A DNA stretch of 64,000 nt from Flavobacteriaceae bacterium (GTDB lineage Bacteria > Bacteroidota > Bacteroidia > Flavobacteriales > Flavobacteriaceae), in contig JAGYKX010000008.1 in assembly GCA_018401115.1 (NCBI GenBank), positions 124,001-188,000 of the forward strand. The letters run 5' to 3'. Shown in pieces: positions 1-9,439 of this stretch. The notes under the pieces were generated by a model. It was not told the DNA's origin. It saw only the letters and a program-made list of their open reading frames with translations, and searched no databases. The position numbers were made by a program, and so were the translations under genes. Position 1 is the first letter of the stretch; every line of letters begins with the position of its first letter.

Positions 1-190
1 AACGAGATTTTCTTGAAGGACCATAGTTCATGGTGCGTACTGCATTCACAGAAACACCGTAAGAAGCCTCAACAGCTTCTTTTATCTGTATCTTATTCGC
101 ATTAGGATCAACGATAAAGCCATAGCGATTATACAATTCGCTATCTGCTGTCATTTTTTCCGTAATGATTGGTTTTATCAACACACTCAT
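1..190 (-). CDS. rplW: 50S ribosomal protein L23, 5' part only (cut by window edge)
   Basis: The first 63 codons of L23 can be read from an ATG at 190 down to the window edge. The product begins MSVLIKPIITEKM and continues with a GFIVDPNANKIQIKEAVE stretch, the typical L23 N-terminus. L23 binds 23S rRNA at the peptide exit tunnel and is the docking site for trigger factor and SRP. It starts 7 bp after the rplD stop, in the usual S10-operon order L3-L4-L23. The C-terminal part lies outside the window. Confidence 0.95.
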   Translation of the reverse strand, partial: MSVLIKPIITEKMTADSELYNRYGFIVDPNANKIQIKEAVEASYGVSVNAVRTMNYGPSRKSR

Positions 191-197
191 GGTTCCT

Positions 198-827
198 CTA
201 TTTTGTTAAATTTGTTTCAATTCCTGCAATTGAACCCTCCAACAACACAATGCTTGAAGCATTAAGTATTTTGTAAGTACTTAATTCTGAGTTAATTACA
301 ACGTCAGTTTGGGTCAAATTACGTGACGACAAATATACATTATTATTTGAATCGCCCAACACTACTAAGGATTTTTTATTGTCTAACCCTAATGATTTCA
401 ATACTTGCAAGAAATCTTTGGTCTTTGGCGCTTCTAAATTGAAGTCCTCTACCACAACGATAGATTTCTCTCCAGCTTTAATAGACAAAGCAGATTTACG
501 TGCCAAACGCTTTACGTTTTTGTTCAGCTTCTGGGTGTAATCTTTTGGTCTTGGGCCAAAAATACGTCCACCACCTCTAAATACAGGAGATTTAATACTA
601 CCTGCACGAGCGGTACCCGTACCTTTTTGTTTCTTAATCTTACGCGTACTACCTGCTATTTCAGCACGCTCTTTAGACTTGTGTGTTCCCTGACGTTGGT
701 GAGCCAAGTACTGTTTTACATCTAAATAAATAGCGTGATTGTTTGGGTCTATTGCAAATACAGCATCAGAAAGGTCTGCCTTTCTTCCTGTATCTTTTCC
801 TTTACTATCTAAAACTGCTACTTTCAT
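198..827 (-). CDS. rplD: 50S ribosomal protein L4
   Basis: L4 is a primary 23S rRNA-binding protein whose long loop reaches the exit tunnel. The 209-residue product has the conserved loop rich in basic and Gly residues (about residues 55-95: [25 protein letters not shown]), followed by the RNA-binding C-terminal fold. Its start codon overlaps the rplC stop by one base (827), consistent with translational coupling. In Escherichia coli, L4 represses its own S10 operon through the leader. That makes it a candidate regulator of the structured spacer before rplC here, although no L4-binding site can be proven by eye. Confidence 0.98.
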   Translation of the reverse strand: MKVAVLDSKGKDTGRKADLSDAVFAIDPNNHAIYLDVKQYLAHQRQGTHKSKERAEIAGSTRKIKKQKGTGTARAGSIKSPVFRGGGRIFGPRPKDYTQKLNKNVKRLARKSALSIKAGEKSIVVVEDFNLEAPKTKDFLQVLKSLGLDNKKSLVVLGDSNNNVYLSSRNLTQTDVVINSELSTYKILNASSIVLLEGSIAGIETNLTK

Positions 828-1444
828 TACTTCTCAATAGTTACGTAAGCGTTCTTATGACCAGGTACACATCCTTTCACTACTAAAAGGTTTTTCTCTG
901 GAACAACTTTTAAAATTCTAAGGTTTAAGGCAGATACTCTAACACCACCCATTCTTCCAGCCATTTTCATGCCTTTGAATACCCTTGCTGGGTAGGAAGC
1001 CGCACCAATAGATCCTGGCGCTCTTAACCTGTTGTGTTGTCCGTGAGTCGCTTGTCCAACACCGCCAAAACCGTGTCTTTTAACAACCCCTTGAAAACCT
1101 TTACCTTTTGAGTTTGCAGCAATATCTACAAATTCACCTTCTACAAAAAGATCTACACCAATGGTGTCACCTAATTTGTAATCTCCTTCAAAATTTCGGA
1201 ACTCAACAACTTTTCTTTTAGCAGAAACACCCGCTTTTTTAAAGTGGCCAGCAGCCGCTTTATTGACGTGTTTCTCTGCCTTGTCATCGAAACCGAGTTG
1301 AAGGGCATTGTACCCGTCTACCTCTTCGGTTCTGACTTGGGTAACCGTACATGGGCCAGTCTCAATAACGGTACATGGAATATTCTTTCCATTCTCGTCA
1401 AAAATACTGGTCATGCCAATCTTTCTTCCTATTAACCCAGACAT
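827..1444 (-). CDS. rplC: 50S ribosomal protein L3
   Basis: The 205-residue product has the L3 hallmarks: [15 protein letters not shown] at the N-terminus and the central extension (about residues 112-160) with [16 protein letters not shown] and [17 protein letters not shown] that reaches the peptidyl-transferase centre. L3 initiates 50S assembly on 23S rRNA. It is separated from rpsJ by 170 bp, an unusually long gap for this operon, and that gap holds a terminator-like hairpin. Its expression is therefore probably set partly independently of the upstream str genes. The start is the ATG at 1444; no Shine-Dalgarno is visible. Confidence 0.98.
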   Translation of the reverse strand: MSGLIGRKIGMTSIFDENGKNIPCTVIETGPCTVTQVRTEEVDGYNALQLGFDDKAEKHVNKAAAGHFKKAGVSAKRKVVEFRNFEGDYKLGDTIGVDLFVEGEFVDIAANSKGKGFQGVVKRHGFGGVGQATHGQHNRLRAPGSIGAASYPARVFKGMKMAGRMGGVRVSALNLRILKVVPEKNLLVVKGCVPGHKNAYVTIEK

Positions 1445-1483
1445 AATTATTAGTATTTAATTAATTTGTATTCAATCTATTTT

Positions 1484-1495
1484 GGGACGCGTCCC
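1484..1495. repeat. Perfect 12-bp palindrome in the rplC leader
   Basis: GGGACGCGTCCC is fully self-complementary and much richer in G+C than its surroundings. It lies 2 bp beyond the T-run of the terminator-like hairpin and 40 bp before the rplC ATG. It could be a protein-binding dyad or a small RNA helix. No regulator is known from the sequence. Confidence 0.6.
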
Positions 1496-1496
1496 T

Positions 1497-1528
1497 AAAA
1501 AAACAGGGTCAAAAATAATTCAACCCTG
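1497..1528 (-). terminator. Intrinsic terminator-like hairpin between rpsJ and rplC
   Basis: On the minus strand CAGGGT (1528-1523) pairs with ACCCTG (1509-1504) across a 13-base AT-rich loop, followed directly by a T-run. The position is 53 bp before rplC, inside a transcription unit. This suggests attenuation (partial termination) between the str-type genes and the S10-type genes rather than a final stop. Confidence 0.6.
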
Positions 1529-1575
1529 ATTATTTTTTTCCGTTTTTCCCTTGCACAAAGCGCAGGACATGTAAT

Positions 1576-1610
1576 GGAGGAATACCTCCGTGCTGATGGC
1601 CGTAAGGCCA
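1576..1610 (-). promoter_or_regulatory. Two short stem-loops after rpsJ (rplC leader, upstream half)
   Basis: Two compact GC stems occur in otherwise AT-rich DNA just after the rpsJ stop: TGGCC/GGCCA with a 4-base loop (1597-1610) and GGAGG/CCTCC with a 4-base loop (1576-1589). Together with the terminator-like hairpin at 1497-1528 and the palindrome at 1484-1495 they make the 170-bp spacer highly structured, as expected for an r-protein leader. No similarity to a named leader could be assigned. Confidence 0.45.
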
Positions 1611-1614
1611 ATTA

Positions 1615-1920
1615 TCACACTTTAATCTCTACTTCTACTCCAGATGGCAACTCTAATTTCATGAGTGCGTCAATGGTCTTAGAAGACGAAGAGTAAATAT
1701 CAAGGAGTCTCTTGTAAGAACTCAATTGAAACTGCTCTCTCGATTTCTTATTCACGTGCGGGCTACGCAATACCGTGAATATTTTCTTATGAGTTGGCAA
1801 AGGTATAGGGCCAGTAACCACTGCACCTGTAGTCTTTACCGTCTTTACGATCTTTTCAGCAGACTTGTCTACCAAGTTAAAGTCGTAGGATTTAAGTTTA
1901 ATTCTAATTTTTTGGCTCAT
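1615..1920 (-). CDS. rpsJ: 30S ribosomal protein S10
   Basis: The 101-residue product matches S10 ([21 protein letters not shown] and [13 protein letters not shown] motifs). S10 is part of the 30S head and, as NusE, takes part in antitermination complexes. It follows fusA by 9 bp, so it is transcribed with the str genes, while a 170-bp structured spacer divides it from rplC. This link between the str and S10 operons is common in Bacteroidota. The full length matches the family. Confidence 0.98.
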   Translation of the reverse strand: MSQKIRIKLKSYDFNLVDKSAEKIVKTVKTTGAVVTGPIPLPTHKKIFTVLRSPHVNKKSREQFQLSSYKRLLDIYSSSSKTIDALMKLELPSGVEVEIKV

Positions 1921-1929
1921 CGTACTTAA

Positions 1930-4056
1930 TTATGCAGTTATACCTTTAGCTTTTTTGATTACTTCTTCTGAAATATTAGAAGGTGTCTCTTCGTAATGGT
2001 CAAATTCCATGGTAGAAGTAGCTCTACCAGAAGACATAGTTCTAAGTGCAGTCACATAACCAAACATCTCAGAAAGTGGCACCGTAGCTTTGATTACTTT
2101 AGCTCCAGCTCTGTCGTCCATGTTATTTACCTGACCTCTACGTCTGTTAAGATCCCCTACAATATCTCCCATATTTTCTTCAGGAGTCAATACTTCTAAT
2201 TTCATAATTGGCTCAAGAATTACAGCACGGGCGGCTTTCGCTGCTGCTTTATAACCCATTTTAGCGGCCAATTCAAAAGATAGCGCATCTGAATCTACCG
2301 GATGGAAAGATCCATCCTTAATAGTTACTTTCATAGAATCCATTTCGAAACCAGCCAAAGGACCGTTTTTCATAGCTTCTTTAAAACCTTTTTCAATCGC
2401 AGGGACATATTCTTTTGGAATATTACCACCTTTAATAACATTAACAAATTCAAGACCTGCCTTAGTTTCAGGCGCTGGCTCAATAGTAAAGACAATATCT
2501 GCGAATTTACCACGACCACCAGACTGCTTCTTGTACACCTCTCTGTGGTCTGCAGCAGCTGTAAAAGCTTCTTTGTACTCTACCTGAGGTTGTCCTTGAT
2601 TCACATCTACCTTAAATTCTCTTTTTAAACGGTCACAAATAATATCTAAGTGCAACTCACCCATTCCTGAGATGATCGTTTGGCCAGAAGCCTCATCAGT
2701 TTTCACCTGGAAAGTAGGATCTTCTTCAGCCAATTTAGCCAAAGCCATACCCAATTTATCTACATCTGCTTTAGTCTTTGGCTCCACCGCAATACCAATT
2801 ACTGGATCAGGGAAGTCCATGCTCTCCAAAATAATAGGAAATTTTTCAGCAGATAAGGTGTCTCCTGTTTTAATATCCTTAAAACCAACAGCCGCTCCAA
2901 TATCTCCTGCCTCAATATAATCAATAGCATTCTGCTTATTGGCGTGCATTTGGTAAATTCTTGAGATACGCTCTTTATTACCTGAACGGTTGTTCAACAC
3001 ATAAGAACCCGCATCTAGTCTCCCAGAATACGCTCTAAAGAATGCCAAACGCCCTACAAAAGGATCCGTTGCAATTTTAAATGCCAAAGCAGCAAATGGC
3101 TCCTTAACATCTGGTTTTCTAGTAATAGGCTGATCATTGTCTGGATTTGTTCCTACAATAGCTTCCTTATCTAAAGGAGAAGGTAAATACCTACAAACAG
3201 CATCTAATAAAAACTGAACCCCTTTATTTTTAAATGAAGAACCACAGATCATTGGGATAATACTCATATCCATCACAGCTGCTCTAAGCGCTGCATTCAC
3301 TTCTTCAACCGTAATAGAATCTTCGTCTTCGAAGAATTTCTCCATTAAAGTCTCGTCGTACTCCGCAACAGCCTCTATTAATTCTGCTCTGTATTGCTTT
3401 ACTTCAGCAACCATATCCTCAGGAATAGGCACCTCGTCAAAAGTAGCCCCCATATTGTCTTCATGCCAGATAATAGCACGATTGGTTACTAAATCTACCA
3501 CACCTCTAAAGTCTGCTTCATCACCAATAGGCAATACAATTGGTACTGCATTAGACTTTAACATCTCACGAACTTGCTTACAAACCATTAGGAAATTAGA
3601 TCCCTGACGGTCCATTTTATTTACAAATCCAATACGCGGCACTTTGTAGTTGTCTGCTAAACGCCAGTTGGTCTCAGATTGAGGCTCAACACCGTCTACT
3701 GCAGAAAACAAAAACACCAATCCATCCAATACACGTAAAGAACGGTTTACTTCAACCGTAAAATCTACGTGACCCGGAGTATCAATAATATTAAAGTGAT
3801 AAGGAAGGGTTTCTGGTAAAGTAGCGCCGTTTTCAGTAGGGAAGTTCCAAGAACAAGTGGTTGCTGCAGAAGTAATGGTAATACCACGCTCTTGTTCTTG
3901 CTCCATCCAGTCCATAGTAGCTGCACCATCATGCACCTCACCAATTTTATGGCTCACCCCTGTGTAAAATAAGATGCGCTCAGTGGTGGTGGTCTTTCCA
4001 GCGTCAATATGCGCTGCAATTCCAATATTCCTTGTATATTTTAAATCTCTTGCCAT
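1930..4056 (-). CDS. fusA: Translation elongation factor G
   Basis: EF-G is the GTPase that drives ribosomal translocation and, with RRF, ribosome recycling. The 708-residue product has the P-loop AHIDAGKTT (about residues 15-23), switch [10 protein letters not shown] (about 92-99) and NKMD (about 146-149) motifs. These are followed by domains II-V, with GELHLDI in domain III and the [10 protein letters not shown] region of domain IV. It lies 6 bp after rpsG and 9 bp before rpsJ. The residues visible in the G domain are canonical, and no sign of a duplicated or mitochondrial-type EF-G is seen. Confidence 0.99.
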   Translation of the reverse strand: MARDLKYTRNIGIAAHIDAGKTTTTERILFYTGVSHKIGEVHDGAATMDWMEQEQERGITITSAATTCSWNFPTENGATLPETLPYHFNIIDTPGHVDFTVEVNRSLRVLDGLVFLFSAVDGVEPQSETNWRLADNYKVPRIGFVNKMDRQGSNFLMVCKQVREMLKSNAVPIVLPIGDEADFRGVVDLVTNRAIIWHEDNMGATFDEVPIPEDMVAEVKQYRAELIEAVAEYDETLMEKFFEDEDSITVEEVNAALRAAVMDMSIIPMICGSSFKNKGVQFLLDAVCRYLPSPLDKEAIVGTNPDNDQPITRKPDVKEPFAALAFKIATDPFVGRLAFFRAYSGRLDAGSYVLNNRSGNKERISRIYQMHANKQNAIDYIEAGDIGAAVGFKDIKTGDTLSAEKFPIILESMDFPDPVIGIAVEPKTKADVDKLGMALAKLAEEDPTFQVKTDEASGQTIISGMGELHLDIICDRLKREFKVDVNQGQPQVEYKEAFTAAADHREVYKKQSGGRGKFADIVFTIEPAPETKAGLEFVNVIKGGNIPKEYVPAIEKGFKEAMKNGPLAGFEMDSMKVTIKDGSFHPVDSDALSFELAAKMGYKAAAKAARAVILEPIMKLEVLTPEENMGDIVGDLNRRRGQVNNMDDRAGAKVIKATVPLSEMFGYVTALRTMSSGRATSTMEFDHYEETPSNISEEVIKKAKGITA

Positions 4057-4062
4057 GGTTGA

Positions 4063-4539
4063 TTAGAATCTAAAGTGAGAGAATGCTTTATTGGCTTCTG
4101 CCATCTTATGCGTATCTACACGTTTTTTAACGGCAGCACCTTCTTCTTTGGCAGCAGCTAAAATCTCAGACGCCAAACGCTGAGCCATTGATTTTTCGTT
4201 TCTTTTACGCGCATAGCTAATCATCCATTTAATCGCAGTAGATATCTTGCGGTCTGGACGAATTTGCATAGGAATTTGGAAAGTAGCTCCCCCAACTCTT
4301 CTAGACCTTACCTCTACGTGAGGCATGATATTAGAAAGGGCGTCTTTCCACACTTCTAATGCAGATTTCTCTTCATCAGTCTTTTTTTCTTCTACGATCG
4401 CAATAGCGTCATAAAATACTTTAAAGGCAATAGATTTTTTACCATCCCACATCATCATATTGACAAAACGGGTTACCAACTGATCATTAAATTTTGGATC
4501 CGGTAATAAAGGTCTTTTTTTGGCCTGTTTTTTTCTCAT
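4063..4539 (-). CDS. rpsG: 30S ribosomal protein S7
   Basis: The 158-residue product is a complete S7, the 16S rRNA-binding protein that starts assembly of the 30S head and lies near the E site. Visible family features are the basic N-terminus (MRKKQAKKRPLLPDP), FVNMMMWDGKKS, and the conserved VEVRSRRVGGATFQIP segment near residue 80. It sits between rpsL (19 bp) and fusA (6 bp) in standard str-operon order. Confidence 0.98.
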   Translation of the reverse strand: MRKKQAKKRPLLPDPKFNDQLVTRFVNMMMWDGKKSIAFKVFYDAIAIVEEKKTDEEKSALEVWKDALSNIMPHVEVRSRRVGGATFQIPMQIRPDRKISTAIKWMISYARKRNEKSMAQRLASEILAAAKEEGAAVKKRVDTHKMAEANKAFSHFRF

Positions 4540-4558
4540 GATTTCTCTTTAAACTGTC

Positions 4559-4936
4559 TTACGCTTTCTTAGGTCTTTTTGCTCCGTATTTAGATCTACG
4601 TTGTGTTCTTCCTGCAACACCAGCGGTGTCTAAGGCGCCCCTTACAATGTGGTACCTAACTCCTGGCAAATCTTTAACCCTTCCGCCCCTTACTAATACT
4701 ATCGAGTGCTCTTGTAAATTGTGACCTTCTCCAGGGATGTAAGCATTCACTTCCTTACCGTTTGTTAACCTTACCCTTGCTACTTTACGCATTGCAGAGT
4801 TTGGTTTCTTAGGTGTAGTGGTGTAAACACGCGTACATACCCCTCTTCTTTGAGGACACGATTCCAAAGCAGCCGATTTACTCTTCTTAGTAATTGTGGC
4901 TCTTCCTGTTCGTACTAATTGTGAAATTGTTGGCAT
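4559..4936 (-). CDS. rpsL: 30S ribosomal protein S12
   Basis: The 125-residue product is S12, which monitors codon-anticodon pairing in the decoding centre. [18 protein letters not shown] contains the Lys (about residue 43) whose change gives streptomycin resistance in other bacteria, and here it is the wild-type Lys. A second conserved loop, [17 protein letters not shown], lies near residues 91-107. It is the first gene of the ribosomal operon, with a good Bacteroidota-type promoter 44-74 bp upstream. Confidence 0.98.
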   Translation of the reverse strand: MPTISQLVRTGRATITKKSKSAALESCPQRRGVCTRVYTTTPKKPNSAMRKVARVRLTNGKEVNAYIPGEGHNLQEHSIVLVRGGRVKDLPGVRYHIVRGALDTAGVAGRTQRRSKYGAKRPKKA

Positions 4937-4979
4937 ATATAATGTATATAAATAACTATTACCCCTTTTTAAGGGCTGG

Positions 4980-5010
4980 CAAATGTAGGAATTAATTATT
5001 GATAATCAAA
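4980..5010 (-). promoter_or_regulatory. Promoter of the rpsL-rpsG-fusA-rpsJ operon
   Basis: On the minus strand TTTG (5010-5007), a 19-bp spacer and TACATTTG (4987-4980) match the Bacteroidota primary-sigma consensus (TTTG, 19-21 bp, TAnnTTTG). Transcription would start near 4974, leaving a leader of about 40 bases before the rpsL ATG. The match is direct; activity is inferred. Confidence 0.65.
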
Positions 5011-5208
5011 TGGCCCTTTAAAAAAATTTGATATTTTTTTCTCAAAATCAAGGTTTTATTCCATTTAAAAATAGCTTGTATTTCTCAATAGTATATATAA
5101 TAAGGTATAAAATACATTTCTGGCCTCCGGCCGATGCCCCTGTGATTATTAAACCAAAAAAGTGCTAATTCAATAAAAAAAAGTAATTTTATAATCCAAT
5201 TTATTAAC

Positions 5209-5943
5209 ATGAAAACATCACTTTTATTCATTACCCTTTTTATAAGCGCAATAGGATACAGTCAGGGAGGATTCAACGTCAGAACAGGCCCTGTCCCTCA
5301 GGGATTGGCTTGGGGGCAAACAGACCAAGCAGCCATAGACTTTTTTACCAACCTCACCAGTAAGCCAAAAAAAATACTAACTGCCGCAGATATTCAAGGC
5401 ACCCCATATTTTACAGAAGAATTTAAATTAGCCAAAGTATTTTATGGCGGTAGATTTGAAGACGGAAAAGAAATATACATTAGACACAATGCGTACTCAG
5501 ATGAGCTGGAAATGGCCACTTCTCCCTACCAATATGCCTCTGAACAAATTCTCTTAAAAACCAAAGAGGTATTTTGCGAATTGGATGGTATCACATTTAA
5601 ACTACTACCCTACATAAGCAAAACAAGTGGCAATCCGGAAATTGGCTACTTACAAACTATTTTTGAAGGAGAACACTACAATGTGTATCTCAACCAAACC
5701 AAGGTGTTCATGAAACAACAAGCTGCCAGAACCTCTTTAGAAAGATCTTTTCCTCCAAGATTTGTAGACAGTCAGATCTATTACTACTCCAAAGATGGAG
5801 AAACACCAAAATACTTAAATACTTCTAAAGGAAGTCTGAAAAAACTATTTAAGGACAAAGCACAAGCTAAAGAACTATTAAAAAGCAAAGGCTCACAAAC
5901 AGAGCTGCTTCAATTAATTTTTAGCACCCTAGATAGGAAATAA
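5209..5943 (+). CDS. Secreted protein of unknown function
   Basis: The 244-residue product starts with a clear signal peptide (MKTSLLFITLFISAIGYSQ, likely cut after YSQ). No catalytic motif was recognised. The mature part has a segment with aromatic and acidic residues (PYFTEEFKLAKVFYGGRFEDGK), an apparently beta-rich middle and a Lys-rich helical C-terminus (SLKKLFKDKAQAKELLKSK). The order resembles the secreted protein at 18482-19159, although identity looks low. It is monocistronic: a terminator follows 18 bp after the stop and a divergent ribosomal operon lies upstream. Function is unknown; it is probably periplasmic or outer-membrane associated. Confidence 0.75.
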   Translation: MKTSLLFITLFISAIGYSQGGFNVRTGPVPQGLAWGQTDQAAIDFFTNLTSKPKKILTAADIQGTPYFTEEFKLAKVFYGGRFEDGKEIYIRHNAYSDELEMATSPYQYASEQILLKTKEVFCELDGITFKLLPYISKTSGNPEIGYLQTIFEGEHYNVYLNQTKVFMKQQAARTSLERSFPPRFVDSQIYYYSKDGETPKYLNTSKGSLKKLFKDKAQAKELLKSKGSQTELLQLIFSTLDRK

Positions 5944-5960
5944 ATACAAAAATTGTCATG

Positions 5961-5994
5961 AAAAAAAGCCCTACTCGTAAGTGGGGCTTTTTTT
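5961..5994 (+). terminator. Intrinsic terminator after the 5209-5943 gene
   Basis: AGCCCTAC (5967-5974) pairs with GTGGGGCT (5981-5988), with one G-T wobble, flanked by an A-run and followed by seven T. It separates the secreted-protein gene from the SusC unit. Confidence 0.85.
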
Positions 5995-6153
5995 GTTAAC
6001 ATTAAATAAACATTAATAGGTTCGCAATTAATGAATATAAATTAAAGATATAATGCAATTACATGAAATTTAATAAGCAGACTCTTAAAAACGTGCGATT
6101 TAATGAAAATTAACCGCAAATAATTTGTTTAGTTAACATTAAATTAAGATTTT

Positions 6154-6161
6154 TACGTTTG
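6154..6161 (+). promoter_or_regulatory. -7 element of the first SusC/SusD operon
   Basis: TACGTTTG matches TAnnTTTG and lies 20 bp before the ATG at 6182. A TTTG at 6124-6127 is 26 bp upstream, longer than the usual spacer, so the -33 part is uncertain. The 238 bp between the preceding gene and this ATG otherwise hold only AT-rich DNA and the terminator. Confidence 0.4.
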
Positions 6162-6181
6162 CTAATTCAAATTAACTAACA

Positions 6182-9100
6182 ATGAAAACAAAACTAAATG
6201 GAATTTTAACACTAGCCTTAGTGTTTGCTGTGCAGCTTCTGTTCGCACAAGAAAAGACAATTTCAGGTACAGTTTCTGACGGGGATGGAATTCCTCTTCC
6301 AGGTGCCACTGTAATTGTTCAAGGTACAACAAATGGTGTTTCCACAGATTTTGATGGAAACTACACTATTTTTGCAAATGAAGGAGAAACACTTTCTTTC
6401 AGCTTTATTGGCTATGTAGCCAAAACGGTTGTGGTTGGTGCTTCAAATACGATTAATGTAACTCTTGAGACTGATTCTCAGCAACTAGATGAAGTTATCG
6501 TTACTTCTTTAGGTATTAAGCGTGAGAAAAAAGCATTAGGATATGCGGTTTCTGAAGTAGATCAATCACAATTAGAGCAGCGTGCAGATGGTGATATTGG
6601 TAGGGTTCTTGCAGGTAAAGCGTCCGGAGTAAACATTACCAACCAGTCAGGTTTATCAGGATCTGGAACTTCTATTGTTATTAGAGGATTCAATTCATTT
6701 TCGCAAGACAATCAGCCTTTGTTTGTTGTAGACGGAATTCCTTTTTCTACAGAAACTAATAGCCAAGGTAGTTTTGTTGACGGTAACAACGGTTCTTCAC
6801 GTTTCTTGGATATTGATCCTAACAACATTGAAAACGTAAGCGTACTTAAAGGTTTAGCGGCTTCAACATTATACGGAACACAAGGTAGAAATGGAGTAAT
6901 CCTGATCACCACCAAAGCAGGTAAAACTGGATCAGCAGGTCCTAGAAAAACAGAAATTACTGTTAATTCCTCTGTCTTTGTGAATGAAATAGCTTCAATG
7001 CCAGAATATCAAAATGATTACGGTAATGGTTTTGACCAAGCATTTGGATGGTTCTTTTCTAACTGGGGTCCAGCTTTCAGACAAGAAGGACCTGATGGAT
7101 GGGCGAACCAAGCTGCCATTAATGGAACACTTTCAGGAACACCGGGGTTTGTGAGACATCCATATACCACAGCCTCATCTTCAACTGGAATTCCTGCGAT
7201 ATTAGACGCTATTGGAATTGCTCCTGACGCTATACAAGAATGGAAGCCTTACAGATCAGTAGAAAACTTTTTTAGAAAAGGTCAAGTAACCAATCACAAT
7301 ATAAATATTAGAGGAGCCAGTTCAGACGGATCAGTTTCTTACAATGTGAATTATGGTAACTTATCTGATGAAGGATTCACTCCAGGAAATAAATTAACTA
7401 GGAACACATTGAGTTTTGGTGGTAACGCTAAGTTAAGTAATAAGTTTTCTGTTAATGGAACACTAAACTACACAGGTACTAATTTTAGAACACCACCTGT
7501 TGCTGCAAACTATGGTTCAAATGTAAGCGGAGACGGTGCTTCAATCTTTGCTAATTTATTTTATACGCCCAGATCTGTAGATTTAATGGGTATGCCTTAT
7601 CAAAATCCAGTTACAGGAGAGTCTATTTACTACAGGCAAAACAACTCTATTCAGAACCCATTGTGGACAGTAGACAATGCGGCAAATATTCAAGATGTTC
7701 ATAGAGTATTTGGAGGAGCTACATTGAATTATAACATTAATGATAATTTAAATGCTTCTTACCGTTATGGTGTAGATGTGTATAACGAAAATAATATAAA
7801 CTACTCTAATAAAGGGGGTAAAACAGGATCTGTAGCAAACCAAACTGGTCAATACGATACCTGGAATAATGTTAAAACAATATTTACACACAACGCTACA
7901 ATTAGTGGTGATTACAAATTAAACGATGATTATGGTCTTACATTTGCTGTAGGTGCTGAATCAAGAAGTGATACCTATGACAGAAATGGTGTAGCTTCTA
8001 CAGGACAGCAAGTATATGGTGTATTGAGACACTTTAACTTTGCTTTACAAGATGAAATTCAGTTTTTCGAAAAAAGAAATATTGTAGGGATTTACGGGCA
8101 AGCAGCATTAGACTATAAGAGTATGGCTTATTTAACAGTTGCAGCCAGAAAAGACTGGGTATCTAACTTAGCAACTGAAAATAACTCAATTACTTATCCA
8201 TCTGTAAGTGTTTCATTTTTACCAACAACAATGTTTGAGGGTTTAAAATCAGACATGGTAAACTACTTAAAAGTAAGAGCAGGTTACGGAACTTCTGCTA
8301 ACTTCCCTGGAGGTTATCCAATTGCATCTGTATTAAGCTTAAATACACAAAGATTTCAAGACCAAAGTGGAAACATGGTGATTGCAAATACTTCAGGATC
8401 ACAACTTGGTAATGCAACCTTAAGACCTGAATTAATTGGTGAATTAGAATTTGGTGTTGAAGGTAGGTTCTTTCAAAACAAATTATCAGCAGATATTTCT
8501 ATTTATAATAAAACAACAAATGACCTGATTATATCTCGACCTTTAGATCCAACTACAGGATACACAAGTACTCAAACAAATATTGGAGAAATAGAGAACA
8601 AAGGGGTAGAGATAGATCTTGGAATGGATTGGTTTAATAATCCAAATGGTCTTTCTTGGAATACTTTTATTAACTGGTCACAAAACGACGCTATAGTAAT
8701 TGACTTAGGACAAGATACAGATGAAATTGTTTACTCTGGATTCTCTTCTCTTGGAAACGTAGCTAAGGTTGGAAAATCATTAGGAACTATAGTTGGATCT
8801 GCAATTACTAGAAACGAAAATGGAGAATTTGTAGTTCAGTCTAATGGTAACTATGACGTTACATTTGGAACTAATGAAATTGGTAATGCTAATCCAGACT
8901 GGTTATTAAATATCAGTAATACCATTTCTTACAAGAACTTATCCATGAGCTTCCTAGTAAACCATGTTCGTGGTGGAGATATATTTACCTACACAGTGGC
9001 AACTTTACTAGGAAGAGGTATGATTGAGGAGACTGCAGATAGGGCAGACTCATACATTCTTCCTGGAGTTCAAGCAGACGGATCACCAAACACTGTAATG

Positions 9101-9421
9101 ATTAACAACTCTCAATATTACTTTGACAACGTTCTTTATGGTCCAGATGAAATGCTCGTTTATGACGCATCTGTTTGGAGATTAGCTGAGATTTCACTAA
9201 CATACAAAGTACCTAAAAATCTATTAGAAAAAACTCCTTTTGGTAGTATAGATTTTACTGCCTCAGGATTTAACCTATGGTATGACGCTTACAATACTCC
9301 AGACGGGGCAAATTGGGATCCTAACATTGCAGGAGTTGGAGTTGGTAACGGTAGAGGTTTTGACTACCTGAATGGACCAAGCGCTAAGAGATATGGTTTG
9401 GGTCTAAAATTGACGTTCTAA
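6182..9421 (+). CDS. SusC/RagA-family TonB-dependent outer-membrane transporter
   Basis: The 1079-residue product imports large nutrients (oligosaccharides or peptides) across the outer membrane using TonB energy, with the SusD protein as its lid. A signal peptide (about residues 1-22, ending LLFAQ) is followed by a carboxypeptidase-regulatory-like domain (ISGTVSDGDGIPLPGATVIVQGT to about residue 100). A plug domain comes next (VTSLGIKREKKALGYAVSEV; NVSVLKGLAASTLYGTQGRNGVILITT), then the 22-stranded barrel ending in a C-terminal Phe. The length is typical. It is the first gene of a three-gene unit with SusD (18 bp) and a lipoprotein. The substrate cannot be read from sequence, and no glycoside hydrolase or peptidase is adjacent. 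Confidence 0.95.
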   Translation: MKTKLNGILTLALVFAVQLLFAQEKTISGTVSDGDGIPLPGATVIVQGTTNGVSTDFDGNYTIFANEGETLSFSFIGYVAKTVVVGASNTINVTLETDSQQLDEVIVTSLGIKREKKALGYAVSEVDQSQLEQRADGDIGRVLAGKASGVNITNQSGLSGSGTSIVIRGFNSFSQDNQPLFVVDGIPFSTETNSQGSFVDGNNGSSRFLDIDPNNIENVSVLKGLAASTLYGTQGRNGVILITTKAGKTGSAGPRKTEITVNSSVFVNEIASMPEYQNDYGNGFDQAFGWFFSNWGPAFRQEGPDGWANQAAINGTLSGTPGFVRHPYTTASSSTGIPAILDAIGIAPDAIQEWKPYRSVENFFRKGQVTNHNINIRGASSDGSVSYNVNYGNLSDEGFTPGNKLTRNTLSFGGNAKLSNKFSVNGTLNYTGTNFRTPPVAANYGSNVSGDGASIFANLFYTPRSVDLMGMPYQNPVTGESIYYRQNNSIQNPLWTVDNAANIQDVHRVFGGATLNYNINDNLNASYRYGVDVYNENNINYSNKGGKTGSVANQTGQYDTWNNVKTIFTHNATISGDYKLNDDYGLTFAVGAESRSDTYDRNGVASTGQQVYGVLRHFNFALQDEIQFFEKRNIVGIYGQAALDYKSMAYLTVAARKDWVSNLATENNSITYPSVSVSFLPTTMFEGLKSDMVNYLKVRAGYGTSANFPGGYPIASVLSLNTQRFQDQSGNMVIANTSGSQLGNATLRPELIGELEFGVEGRFFQNKLSADISIYNKTTNDLIISRPLDPTTGYTSTQTNIGEIENKGVEIDLGMDWFNNPNGLSWNTFINWSQNDAIVIDLGQDTDEIVYSGFSSLGNVAKVGKSLGTIVGSAITRNENGEFVVQSNGNYDVTFGTNEIGNANPDWLLNISNTISYKNLSMSFLVNHVRGGDIFTYTVATLLGRGMIEETADRADSYILPGVQADGSPNTVMINNSQYYFDNVLYGPDEMLVYDASVWRLAEISLTYKVPKNLLEKTPFGSIDFTASGFNLWYDAYNTPDGANWDPNIAGVGVGNGRGFDYLNGPSAKRYGLGLKLTF

Positions 9422-9439
9422 TTAATAAAAAAATATATC

